This document shows positions 19,078-26,077 of a stretch of DNA of 36,295 nt, one piece after another. The number at the start of each line of letters is the position of its first letter. The first letter of the stretch is position 1. The notes beneath the pieces are model-generated. The model saw only the letters and a list, made by a program, of their open reading frames with translations. It made no database searches and was not told the origin of the DNA. The DNA lies in contig JAPLLA010000012.1 of assembly GCA_026387795.1 (NCBI GenBank), forward strand, positions 6,753-43,047. Direction: 5' to 3'. Made by a program: the position numbers and the translations under genes. This stretch comes from Candidatus Saganbacteria bacterium. Lineage in GTDB: Bacteria > Margulisbacteria > WOR-1 > JAPLLA01.

Positions 19078-20262
19078 ATGCATAAACAAGTACAAAAAAA
19101 TATTAGTTTAAAAAACAGGATCAAAAACATAGTTGTTTTGATCACCCTTTTCTTGCTACTTACACAAATCTCCTCATTTGCAGCCAAAACCGGGGTAGAC
19201 ATTAACTTTGCAGGAGTCAGCGCACGCTCCATAGCCATGGGCAATGCTTCTACTGCTATTACGGAGAATGCGGAAGCAATCTTCGTAAACCCAGCTGGAA
19301 TTGCTACCACCCGCGGCTGGAGCTTTACCAGTATGTCTACCAAGCTCATGGAAACCGTAGATTATCAGATGCTGGGCGGCACCTATGCCACCAGCGTCGG
19401 CGTATTCGGATTAGGCTATCTGGGAGCCCAATCCCCTGCAGGATACTACACCACAGACCAAGCCAGCGTTAATGCTGCCCCTTCCATGGCATATGCAGAC
19501 CGCTTGCTCTTTGTCTCCTACGCTGCTTCCCTTAACAATACAATTAAAGTACCGGACAATATGGGGGAATTATATGTAGGAGCAAACCTGAAATGCCAGA
19601 GCAAAGGATTAAGCGGCGGATTCACAAACTCCGGAAGCGGCTATTCCTCTGATTTGGGATTACTGGTAAAAGCAAACGAAAACACCAGTTTTGGCGTTTC
19701 ACTCCAAAACGTGATCAGCAGTTTAACTTGGACTAGCGGTGCACAAGAAAAAATCGAATCAGCAGCAAAAATCGGGGTAGCCCACAGATTTGAAATCTAC
19801 TCAGAAAAAGTCCTGGTTTCCGCAGACCTGCATACCAGCTCTTTAAGCAATGCTCCCATGACCTATCATGTTGGAGCGGAATACAAGCCCATGAACATCC
19901 TTGCTTTAAGGATTGGACTTGACCAAGTAGCCGCAGCTGCCAGCAGTTCCACTGTAAGCACTGCAACCAACCTGACTGCAGGGGTTGGCCTCAATCTAGC
20001 GGGGGTCAGCTTTGATTATGCTTACCATCAAGACAGCTCTTTATCTCAAAACAATTGCCATTATTTCTCTCTTTCTTATGCACCTGAAACCATTAACAAG
20101 AGATCCGTACAAAAACCCGTAGTCAATACCGAAGTAAAAACCAACTTACCGGAATTAAATTATGCAAGCGCACTGGACAAGAAAGTAGAAAACAAAAATA
20201 GCAATAAGAGCAAAATCGTCATGGACGCAGACCTGGCCAAGCTCATGGAAATCAGCAAATAA
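19078..20262 (+). CDS. PorV/PorQ-family outer-membrane barrel protein
   Basis: A 394-residue protein with a signal peptide (basic start, hydrophobic stretch VVLITLFLLLTQ, cleavage likely after SSFA near residue 36). The mature start, AKTGVDINFAGVSARSIAMG followed by ENAEAIFVNPAGIA, is the hallmark of PorV/PorQ proteins, related to the FadL-type barrels. The rest is alternating beta strands (GVSLQNVI, VSADLHTSS, YHVGAEYKP, LRIGLDQ, GVSFDYAYH). The last ~55 residues are polar and lysine-rich, probably a periplasmic tail. In T9SS organisms, PorV shuttles cargo bearing C-terminal sorting domains to the surface. Its position right after a giant protein ending in a YPNPF-type domain supports that role here. 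A Shine-Dalgarno-like AAGGAAAG precedes the ATG. Other T9SS parts (PorU, SprA) are not in the window, so the full system is unproven. Confidence 0.85.
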   Translation: MHKQVQKNISLKNRIKNIVVLITLFLLLTQISSFAAKTGVDINFAGVSARSIAMGNASTAITENAEAIFVNPAGIATTRGWSFTSMSTKLMETVDYQMLGGTYATSVGVFGLGYLGAQSPAGYYTTDQASVNAAPSMAYADRLLFVSYAASLNNTIKVPDNMGELYVGANLKCQSKGLSGGFTNSGSGYSSDLGLLVKANENTSFGVSLQNVISSLTWTSGAQEKIESAAKIGVAHRFEIYSEKVLVSADLHTSSLSNAPMTYHVGAEYKPMNILALRIGLDQVAAAASSSTVSTATNLTAGVGLNLAGVSFDYAYHQDSSLSQNNCHYFSLSYAPETINKRSVQKPVVNTEVKTNLPELNYASALDKKVENKNSNKSKIVMDADLAKLMEISK

Positions 20263-20289
20263 CTTAATACCTAGTTAATAATAAAGAGT

Positions 20290-20331
20290 GGGGCATCTAT
20301 TAAGCAGATGGCGTGCCCCCTCTTTTTTTTT
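20290..20331 (+). terminator. Intrinsic terminator after the porV-like gene
   Basis: GGGG (20290-20293) and CATCT (294-298) pair with AGATG (306-310) and CCCC (316-319) around a 7-nt loop, followed by a T-rich tract (20321-20331). It lies between convergent genes (porV-like + and queA -). The queA-side copy is followed by CTCTTTATTATT, so it may work weakly in both directions. Confidence 0.75.
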
Positions 20332-20350
20332 GGGCAAAAACTCCCCACCC

Positions 20351-21427
20351 CTACAGTATCAACATCGCATCGCCAAATGAGTAGAAGCGGTACTTCTTTT
20401 CAATCGCCTCCTGATATGCTTTCATGATGAAATCACGACCCGCAAAAGCAGAGACCAGCATAATGAGCGTGGACCGCGGCCAGTGGAAGTTTGTGATCAT
20501 GGCATCTACGACCTTGAATTGGTAGCCAGGAGAGATGAAAAGAGTAGTTTCTCCTTTAAACGGCTTCCCCTCTGCAGCCTCAAGCGACCGAACTACCGTA
20601 GTCCCCACCGCAACCACCCTGCGCCCTTCTGCCTTGGCAGCTAAGATCTCTTTTGAGGCCTCTTTTGAAACCTCCAGATATTCGCTGTGCATGGGGTGAT
20701 CTTCAATGTAGTCCGCAAAAACAGGGCGGAAGGTTGCAAGCCCAGTGTGGAGAGTGATCTTTGTAGTCTTGACACCTTTTTCTCTGATCCTTTCCAGCAG
20801 CTCTTTTGAAAAATGTAGCCCCGCAGTCGGCGCAGCAGATGCACCTTCCTTCTCCGCATAAACCGTCTGATATCGCTCTTTGAGATCTGGTGTACTGGTG
20901 CGCTGCTTGTCCACCGTAGCTTTAGCGAAGGTGGAGTGATCTGGTGCTCTGATGTATGGTGGTAACGGCACCTGCCCTATCTTTTCAAGAATATCAATAA
21001 AGTCTCCTTTACAAGAGAACCTCATTACATAGATTCCTTCCGGTTTTTTGTCTATGATCTCCCCTGTTAAGCCTTGAAAAATTGCCCTCTGCCCTACTTT
21101 TAATCTTTTCCCGGGCTTTACCAGAACTTCCCAAACCAATGGTTCTATTTGCTTAAGAAGTAAAATGTCTATCTTGGCGGATCCTTGCTCTTTTACTCCT
21201 ACAATCTTTGCTGGTATTACTTTTGTATCATTGAGTACAAGGAGGTCGCCTGGTCGTAGATAATCAATAATATCTGAAAATATCCTGTGTTCCGTGCTCT
21301 GTGTTCTGTGATCCGTGATCATAAGCCTTGAATTTTCCCTTTTGACAGCAGGTTCATGCGCAATCAAATCTTCAGGGACCTGGTAATCAAAATCAGAGGT
21401 GGGAGTTTTAGAAGATGGGGAAGCCAT
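20351..21427 (-). CDS. queA: S-adenosylmethionine:tRNA ribosyltransferase-isomerase
   Basis: A 358-residue protein. QueA transfers and isomerises the ribosyl group of S-adenosylmethionine onto preQ1-modified tRNA, giving epoxyqueuosine at the wobble position of GUN-anticodon tRNAs. Family landmarks are present: FDYQVPEDLIAHEP near the start, LRPGDLLVLNDTKVIPAKI, KERYQTVYAEKEGASAAPTAGLHF, TLHTGLATFRPV, VVAVGTTVVRSLE and the C-terminal DAMITNFHWPRSTLIMLVSAFAG. Two stretches are unusual. Residues ~38-49 (TDHRTQSTEHRI) are encoded by five tandem heptamers, and ~16 extra residues containing STFAKATVDKQ (about 164-180) are encoded by a palindromic repeat just before the KERYQTVYA motif. Both keep the frame. 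The start follows the DUF2905 stop by three bases with no clear Shine-Dalgarno, suggesting translational coupling. Confidence 0.95.
   Translation of the reverse strand: MASPSSKTPTSDFDYQVPEDLIAHEPAVKRENSRLMITDHRTQSTEHRIFSDIIDYLRPGDLLVLNDTKVIPAKIVGVKEQGSAKIDILLLKQIEPLVWEVLVKPGKRLKVGQRAIFQGLTGEIIDKKPEGIYVMRFSCKGDFIDILEKIGQVPLPPYIRAPDHSTFAKATVDKQRTSTPDLKERYQTVYAEKEGASAAPTAGLHFSKELLERIREKGVKTTKITLHTGLATFRPVFADYIEDHPMHSEYLEVSKEASKEILAAKAEGRRVVAVGTTVVRSLEAAEGKPFKGETTLFISPGYQFKVVDAMITNFHWPRSTLIMLVSAFAGRDFIMKAYQEAIEKKYRFYSFGDAMLIL
20905..20937 (-). repeat. Palindromic repeat inserted in frame in queA (STFAKATVDKQ)
   Basis: TCCACC (20910-20915) and GGTGGA (20930-20935) form the arms of a hairpin with further partial pairing inside. 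It encodes STFAKATVDK, a segment absent from ordinary QueA between the PPYIR and KERYQTVYA motifs. Similar FAKATxDK peptides recur across unrelated proteins of several candidate phyla (recalled, not searched here), as expected for a protein-coding palindromic element. Confidence 0.65.
21283..21317 (-). repeat. Five tandem heptamers inside queA
   Basis: On the + strand the units are TCCTGTG, TTCCGTG, CTCTGTG, TTCTGTG and ATCCGTG. Because 7 is not a multiple of 3, the repeat is read in rotating frames and gives TDHRTQSTEHRI. The flanking QueA motif (HRIFSDI) remains aligned with the family, so the segment seems to replace sequence rather than lengthen the protein. Confidence 0.65.
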
Positions 21428-21430
21428 AAA

Positions 21431-21652
21431 TCATTTTCTGCCGATCAAGTTAAAGAAAATTGTAAGCACCAGGCTCAAAAGAAGCATGGTTACCAGAGGG
21501 ATGTAGATGGTGACCCCTTCTTTGCGGATCACAATGTCACCTGGGAGGCGGCCAATCCATGGGAGCTTGCCAAACATCATAAGCAAAGCACCAACAGATA
21601 TCAGCACTACTCCGATTATAATCAAAAATTTACCTAAAGACTCCAAAGCCAT
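21431..21652 (-). CDS. DUF2905 family small membrane protein
   Basis: A 73-residue protein with two predicted transmembrane helices (FLIIIGVVLISVGALLMMF and YIPLVTMLLLSLVLTIFFNL) joined by the conserved loop GKLPWIGRLPGDIVIRKEG, the signature of DUF2905. The ATG has a GGAG seven bases upstream. It ends four bases before queA, and a DUF2905-queA neighbourhood is common in bacteria. The molecular role of the family is unknown to me. The length is typical and nothing looks damaged. Confidence 0.85.
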   Translation of the reverse strand: MALESLGKFLIIIGVVLISVGALLMMFGKLPWIGRLPGDIVIRKEGVTIYIPLVTMLLLSLVLTIFFNLIGRK

Positions 21653-21666
21653 AAATACTCTCCTAC

Positions 21667-21746
21667 ATGGAAAACCTGCGGCTAAATGCCGCGGTTTCCA
21701 TAAACAATCTTTTTGGAAACCGAGACATTTAGTCTTCGGTTTCCAA
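21667..21746. repeat. Pair of related long hairpins (REP/BIME-like)
   Basis: Hairpin B (21667-21701) and hairpin A (21713-21746) share arms of the form TGGAAACCG...CGGTTTCCA, with five-base loops that are reverse complements of each other (ATTTA versus TAAAT). They are thus two copies of one element in opposite orientation. They fill the 96-bp gap between the tonB stop and the DUF2905 start. Neither is followed by a proper T-run on the - strand, so they are not classic terminators. Confidence 0.6.
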
Positions 21747-21748
21747 CT

Positions 21749-22246
21749 CTAGTCTTTCAAACTAAAACGAACCGGTATCTGTAAGCAAGACGCAATCGCT
21801 GCTCCGCCCTGGCTGGCTGCTTGGAAAATCCAGGTTTTAACAGAAGTCTTGGCCACTTGATCTAATAATGTACTGCCTGAACTTTGAGAAACATTAACGT
21901 CAGCAACCCTGCCGCTCGGTTCAACATAAACTTGAAGGGTTGTAACGCCTTGGATGCCGGATTCTAAAGCAGAAGCAGGATACTCCGGTAAAATACTGAA
22001 AACTATTTTTGGAGGAATGATCGGCAATGCCACGATTTGAGGAGCAGGAAGCGGTGCCGCAATCTCTAGAACTGTGGACCTCGCCTGAGGGACTGCTTTT
22101 ACAACTGTTTCTGTAGAAGAGAAAACGAGTGTTTTATGGTTTTGTGCTGTAAAGTCCCTATGTGTCACAAAAAAAACCGCTGCTAAAATGAAGCAGAGAG
22201 ATATTACTACCAAATCTATCTTATTTAACTTGCTGACATGGGACAT
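21749..22246 (-). CDS. tonB: TonB-family energy transducer
   Basis: A 165-residue protein. It has one N-terminal membrane anchor (LVVISLCFILAAVFFVTH, residues ~12-29), a short proline-containing linker (APLPAPQIVALPIIPPK, about 65-81) and a TonB C-terminal domain: YPASALESGIQGVTTLQVYVEPSGRVADVNVSQSSGSTLLDQVAKTSVKTWIFQAA, with YP near its start and the W-x-F strand. TonB passes proton-motive force from ExbB/ExbD to outer-membrane receptors. It starts 12 bp after the receptor gene with a strong AGGAGG, so the two are co-translated and this copy is probably dedicated to that receptor. The linker is shorter than in E. coli TonB. ExbB and ExbD are not in the window. Confidence 0.85.
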   Translation of the reverse strand: MSHVSKLNKIDLVVISLCFILAAVFFVTHRDFTAQNHKTLVFSSTETVVKAVPQARSTVLEIAAPLPAPQIVALPIIPPKIVFSILPEYPASALESGIQGVTTLQVYVEPSGRVADVNVSQSSGSTLLDQVAKTSVKTWIFQAASQGGAAIASCLQIPVRFSLKD

Positions 22247-22258
22247 TTTCTTCCTCCT

Positions 22259-24136
22259 TTAAAAACTGAAACCTAATTCCGCCTTAATAACTCGTCCCGG
22301 CATCGGATATTTCCTCACCGCATAAGTAACCGGGAGATACCCTATAGATTCATAATAAACCTGGTCAAAAACGTTGTCAACATAAAGGGAAAGGTCCACT
22401 CCCCCCCACTTTTTTGAGAGAGAAAGATCAGCCACAGTGTAGGCAGGAAGCATCTGGGATACGGTATTGGCAGTATCTGTATAGCGGCTTCCCACAAACC
22501 TTGCTTTTAAAGAAGAGGTGTAACCACTGTTATTATAAGTAACTCCAACATTCCCCTTTGATTCCGGTGCATAAGGGAGCCATGTATCTGCATTGTTGGT
22601 AGTATTTTTAGCTTTTTGATATGTATAGTTCAAAAACCCGCTCATCGCGTCCGAAAGTTTCTGCACATACTCAAATTCCACTCCGGTTACACTGGACGTA
22701 CCAAGGTTTTCTGCCTGTGTGATATAAGTAAGCGGATCAAAATTCCAGAGGATCAGGTCCGTAATTGCAGAATCGTAATAAGTCACACTTGCGTACGATC
22801 CGCTGCCTAGTCTGCGTTCCAAACAGATCTCCCCGCTCCTGATTTTCTCACTTCTAAGATTAGCATTCCCATACATCTGCCAAATTGGATCGTTCCAATA
22901 TAAATCATTCAAAGTTGGAGCACGATACGCATAGGAAAGCGAGGTCTTAATAAAAAGGTCGCGCCACGGAGAATATACTAGCCCCACTCTAGGTGAAACA
23001 TTGTCTCCAATTACACTATGCCGGTCTCCTCTTACCCCCAAGGTCAAATAAAGCTGTCTGCCAAAAGTAACTTGGTCTTCCAAAAAAACTCCTATATTGT
23101 TGATGGTATGCATTCCCGCATAATCGCTTCTACCATAAGATTCACGATAGTCCCCGCCATAGGAAAGGCTTTGATTTAAAATTGAAAACCCATGCGAAGC
23201 CTCAATCATCTTTTCCCAGGAATAGTAGGAAGTGTCCGCAAAAGACCCGCCCCAAAAATCAAAGATATGCGTTTCCTGGTTTAAAATATTTTCATAAGCC
23301 CTAACATTCAGACTGTTTTTGTCTCCAAAGGAATGCTTAAGCCCTACGTCTGCAAAAGTCCTCCAATCTTTTTCTCTATCGCCCGGCGTGGATGAAGAAT
23401 ACGGGTCTGCTTCTACGCTGGGAACTCCAGGCAAGCCCTTACTTGCAGAGTATTGGCCTAAAGTAACATCCCAGCTCCCCACCAAATCATCCCACCCCAC
23501 CGCCAGCAAACCATTGGTTGCCTGATAATCACTATTTTGCCTGAACCCGCGGTCTTTGATCCCGTTAAGGTTTAGATAGGAACGCTTAAAAAATGGCAAT
23601 TTCCCTATACTTAAAGAAAGGTCGCCATCCAAATAAGTCCCAGACTTGAAACTAATGTTATTGGCTGCATCTTTTTTGGTGATAACATTAATAACCCCAC
23701 CCACTGCGTCCGCCCCATACACAGAAGAGACCGGTGCTCTTACCACCTCGATACGATCTACATCTTCCAAAAGGATATCTTCGATCTGTGCACCGCCTAA
23801 AAGAGGAGAATTAAGCCTAGCCCCATCCAAAAGAACCAAGACTTGCTGGTAGGAACTGCCGCGAAGTTTAATGGATGATTGTGCTCCAATTTGGCCTGTA
23901 CTTTTTACATCCACACCAGCAGCAAAACGAACTGCATCCGCAAGATTAGCGGCACCAAGAGCTTTGATCTCTTCGCTGGTAAGGACTGTAACGCTCCAGG
24001 GATTCTCAAATCTGGATTGGGGAAGCTTGGAAGCAGAAACTACATACTCTGAACTGCGAAAGGTTGGGACATCCTCGGCAAAGACTGGAATTGCTAAGAG
24101 GGCTAATAAAAAAAATGTCCCGAGTAACCTACGCAT
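22259..24136 (-). CDS. TonB-dependent outer-membrane receptor (BtuB-like)
   Basis: A 625-residue protein with a signal peptide (RRLLGTFFLLALLAIPVFA, cleavage before EDVPTF). A TonB-box-like EYVVSASKLPQ leads into the plug domain (about 30-155: VTVLTSEEIKALGAANLADAVRFAAGVDV, IKLRGSSYQQVLVLLDG, DRIEVVRAPVSSVYGADAVGGVINVITKK). A 22-strand-type barrel follows, with SLSYAYRAPTLNDLYW and the closing strand RVIKAELGFSF ending in phenylalanine as the BAM complex prefers. Size and plug resemble BtuB and the small siderophore receptors. The substrate cannot be told from sequence; cobalamin is only one possibility, and no cobalamin riboswitch was recognised. AAGGAG lies six bases before the ATG, behind a structured leader of about 100 nt. 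Confidence 0.9.
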   Translation of the reverse strand: MRRLLGTFFLLALLAIPVFAEDVPTFRSSEYVVSASKLPQSRFENPWSVTVLTSEEIKALGAANLADAVRFAAGVDVKSTGQIGAQSSIKLRGSSYQQVLVLLDGARLNSPLLGGAQIEDILLEDVDRIEVVRAPVSSVYGADAVGGVINVITKKDAANNISFKSGTYLDGDLSLSIGKLPFFKRSYLNLNGIKDRGFRQNSDYQATNGLLAVGWDDLVGSWDVTLGQYSASKGLPGVPSVEADPYSSSTPGDREKDWRTFADVGLKHSFGDKNSLNVRAYENILNQETHIFDFWGGSFADTSYYSWEKMIEASHGFSILNQSLSYGGDYRESYGRSDYAGMHTINNIGVFLEDQVTFGRQLYLTLGVRGDRHSVIGDNVSPRVGLVYSPWRDLFIKTSLSYAYRAPTLNDLYWNDPIWQMYGNANLRSEKIRSGEICLERRLGSGSYASVTYYDSAITDLILWNFDPLTYITQAENLGTSSVTGVEFEYVQKLSDAMSGFLNYTYQKAKNTTNNADTWLPYAPESKGNVGVTYNNSGYTSSLKARFVGSRYTDTANTVSQMLPAYTVADLSLSKKWGGVDLSLYVDNVFDQVYYESIGYLPVTYAVRKYPMPGRVIKAELGFSF

Positions 24137-24234
24137 TAATTTCTCCTTATAGGTTCTCGGGAAACCTTCTCTAACTGCAAGGTGGGATTTGTACCCACGT
24201 CTTAACTACCGCTCTCCCGTTGAGATGCTTGCTG
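24137..24234 (-). promoter_or_regulatory. Structured 5' leader of the TonB-receptor operon, tRNA-like fold
   Basis: A closing stem (24228-24234 with 24175-24181, 6 of 7 pairs) encloses a D-arm-like hairpin (CTC, loop AACGGGA, GAG) and a perfect 5-bp T-arm-like hairpin (GTGGG at 24198-24194 in transcript direction, loop TACAAAT, CCCAC). The part where an anticodon arm would sit is only about 11 nt. A second hairpin (AGGTT/AACCT, 24151-24167) ends two or three bases before the Shine-Dalgarno. I could not match it to a known riboswitch class. Candidate cis-regulator or degenerate tRNA; function is inference. Confidence 0.5.
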
Positions 24235-24239
24235 GGCAT

Positions 24240-24268
24240 ATTATAGCAGATTACTTTTTACAACTTAA
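24240..24268 (-). promoter_or_regulatory. Promoter of the TonB-receptor operon
   Basis: A perfect -10 TATAAT (24245-24240) sits 17 bp from a weak -35 TTAAGT (24268-24263). Transcription is expected to begin near 24234-24233, exactly at the closing stem of the structured leader. The -35 overlaps the end of the upstream gene. Confidence 0.65.
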
Positions 24269-24867
24269 GCAGCTTTGGCTATTTCTCTAGGCCCGATATT
24301 CAGAATCAAATAATCTGGAGTAGGCCAAGGACGCGCTTTATCCATTTCTAATTGGCCCACCAAATCATCTTCTAGTTCCTGAAGATCCCTATCAACATTG
24401 GAATATAAATTCAAATAAACATCAATTGGGCTATTAAAGTCATAACTAACCCTGCCTATATTGTTCCTACGAACATTAACATATACATTCGCAACTTTTG
24501 TCCCTGTACGTGTTTCAATTTTTTGGGGAAATCCCTGTAAAGCAGGAGAGGATAATATTTGATGCGCAAGCTTCAAATCTAAACCAGCAATCCTAACTAC
24601 TGTCCCTCCTGGAAGGATTGCCCTAACATGGTCAAAATTTGCTTCCGGTTTAAATTCCGGATTGGGATAAACATATCCTTGAGGTTTAGTTTTAATAATC
24701 GCTATATCCATACCTGTTTCGCACTGTAATACCCTCAATTGTCTCATTATTCTTAAGGGGGTTCCTCTTTCACGCACAAACGCAACCAAGGCTTTTGCGC
24801 TTGAAACATCTGTATGCCATGGCCTTTGCACATGAAACGGCATTGTAGCTACTAAACCATATCCCAT
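24265..24867 (-). CDS. Hypothetical protein
   Basis: About 200 residues if started at the ATG at 24867, which has AGGAG 11 bases upstream; a GTG at 24879 is also in frame but touches the AGGAG, so I prefer the ATG. No signal peptide or membrane segment. I recognise no family. It has mixed alpha/beta composition with several charged strands (IRQLRVLQCETG-like, GTVVRIAGLDLKLAHQIL, VANVYVNVRRNNIG) and an acidic helix (DRDLQELEDDLVGQLEMD) before a hydrophobic ending LILNIGPREIAKAA. It lies alone between rsmI and the TonB-receptor promoter, on the same strand as both. Codon use resembles its neighbours. Confidence 0.6.
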   Translation of the reverse strand: MGYGLVATMPFHVQRPWHTDVSSAKALVAFVRERGTPLRIMRQLRVLQCETGMDIAIIKTKPQGYVYPNPEFKPEANFDHVRAILPGGTVVRIAGLDLKLAHQILSSPALQGFPQKIETRTGTKVANVYVNVRRNNIGRVSYDFNSPIDVYLNLYSNVDRDLQELEDDLVGQLEMDKARPWPTPDYLILNIGPREIAKAA

Positions 24868-24954
24868 ATTAATACACACTCCTTAAAAATCGTTATACAA
24901 GAGTTTATCGGCATAAAAAACAGAAAATCCCACTTTTGGGGGAAATAATTGGGG

Positions 24955-25617
24955 TTAATTAGAAGCTTCCACGATCAAAACCATCTCCCCTTTTGGCTTG
25001 ATCTTAGCGCGGACTTGGGCAGGGGTTCCTGAAACGATCTCTTCAAATATCTTAGTCAGCTCTCTAGCCACTACAATCTTTCTTTCAGGCAATACTCCTA
25101 TCAAGTCATCTAAGGTCTTAAGTATCCTATGAGGAGACTCGTAAAAAACCACGGTCCGTTCCTCTTCTTTGAGCTGTTCAAACAACCTGCAGCGCTGGAT
25201 AGACTTGCGGGGCAAAAAACCTTCAAATATAAACTTATCAGTACTCAAGCCGGCAATGGAAAGGGCTGCGATCACTGCCGATGGTCCAGGGATGGTTACA
25301 ACTTTTATTCCTCCCTCAAGTGCTTTATGGACCAGATACTCTCCAGGGTCGGAAATTGCAGGGGTCCCTGCATCCGTAACCAAAGCGATGTTCTTGCCTT
25401 GCTTGAGCATATTGATGATTTGGGGCGTACGCTCCTTTATGTTGTATGAATAATAGCTGATGAGCGAGGTTTTGATTTCGTACTTATTCAAAAGCTTCTT
25501 AGTTTGCCTGGTGTCCTCACTGGCAATAGCATCCACTTCTTTTAAGGTGCGAATCGCACGTAATGTGATATCTTCAAGGTTTCCAATCGGAGTTGCAACT
25601 ACGTAAAGAATACCCAT
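24955..25617 (-). CDS. rsmI: 16S rRNA (cytidine1402-2'-O)-methyltransferase
   Basis: A 220-residue protein starting MGILYVVATPIGNLEDITLRA, the conserved start of the RsmI family of tetrapyrrole-methylase-fold enzymes. Other landmarks: VDAIASEDTRQTKKLLNKY, ISYYSYN, ALVTDAGTPAISDPGEYLV, IPGPSAVIAALSIAGLSTDKFIFEGFLP and TVVFYESPHRI. It methylates the ribose of C1402 in the ribosomal decoding centre using SAM. The protein ends soon after the catalytic core, so the short C-terminal extension found in some homologues is missing, as in many bacteria. Its start codon directly abuts the bactofilin stop, showing translational coupling. A weak hairpin with a T-rich tail follows at about 24915-24945. Confidence 0.95.
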   Translation of the reverse strand: MGILYVVATPIGNLEDITLRAIRTLKEVDAIASEDTRQTKKLLNKYEIKTSLISYYSYNIKERTPQIINMLKQGKNIALVTDAGTPAISDPGEYLVHKALEGGIKVVTIPGPSAVIAALSIAGLSTDKFIFEGFLPRKSIQRCRLFEQLKEEERTVVFYESPHRILKTLDDLIGVLPERKIVVARELTKIFEEIVSGTPAQVRAKIKPKGEMVLIVEASN

Positions 25618-26067
25618 TTAAGCGGTCTCTTCCGAAGAAGAAAAGAAATTAAAAATCTGGGCAGTAGGGCTATTGGGGTTTTGCGGCTCAGCAACTGCTT
25701 CATTGGTTGAATTCTCTGAAACTGTCCCGACCCGTACTTTCCCTTTGTAAGTAGTTCCTTCTTCCATCGTCAGCTTATCTGCAGTAATATCGCCGTGGAC
25801 TTTGCCATGTTTTAAAATCTCCAGGCCACTCGTAGCAATGATATTTCCAAACACCTCCCCGGAAACAACCACCCTCCCCCCATGGATATCGCCCCTGACT
25901 TTGCTCTTCTCTCCCAGAAAAACTTCTGATTCAGAGTTGATTCTGCCTTCTACTTGCCCGCAAATCCTAAGCGGACCTTTGGCTTTAATTTCTCCCTTAA
26001 AAAAGGTCTCTTCGCCGATAATCGTATCGATCGCACCACTGAATCCCTCTTTTTGGAAAAAATTCAC
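25618..26067 (-). CDS. Bactofilin family cytoskeletal protein
   Basis: A 149-residue protein. The core (about residues 15-115) is the DUF583 bactofilin beta-helix: DTIIGEETFFKGEIKAKGPLRICGQVEGRI, then repeated G-x-I/V turns (GDIHGGRVVVSGEVFGNIIAT, HGKVHGDITADKLTMEEGTTYKGKV). A short polar tail follows. Bactofilins polymerise without nucleotide into membrane-associated filaments that position cell-wall enzymes. The gene starts with GTG at 26067; its GGAG overlaps the stop codon of the M23 peptidase gene. Bactofilin next to M23 peptidase is a recurring pair (the Helicobacter ccmA/csd1 locus is a known case), which supports a cell-shape role. Confidence 0.9.
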   Translation of the reverse strand: MNFFQKEGFSGAIDTIIGEETFFKGEIKAKGPLRICGQVEGRINSESEVFLGEKSKVRGDIHGGRVVVSGEVFGNIIATSGLEILKHGKVHGDITADKLTMEEGTTYKGKVRVGTVSENSTNEAVAEPQNPNSPTAQIFNFFSSSEETA

Positions 26068-26077
26068 TTTATGCTCC

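Noticed and set aside
24175-24234. A functional tRNA gene on the - strand
   Set aside because: The acceptor-like, D-like and T-like parts are present, but only about 11 nt are available for the anticodon arm and variable loop, so no complete cloverleaf forms.
24137-24240. Cobalamin riboswitch before the TonB receptor
   Set aside because: The leader is too short (~100 nt) and lacks the B12-box and the usual conserved core; only the GTGGG-loop-CCCAC hairpin is vaguely similar.
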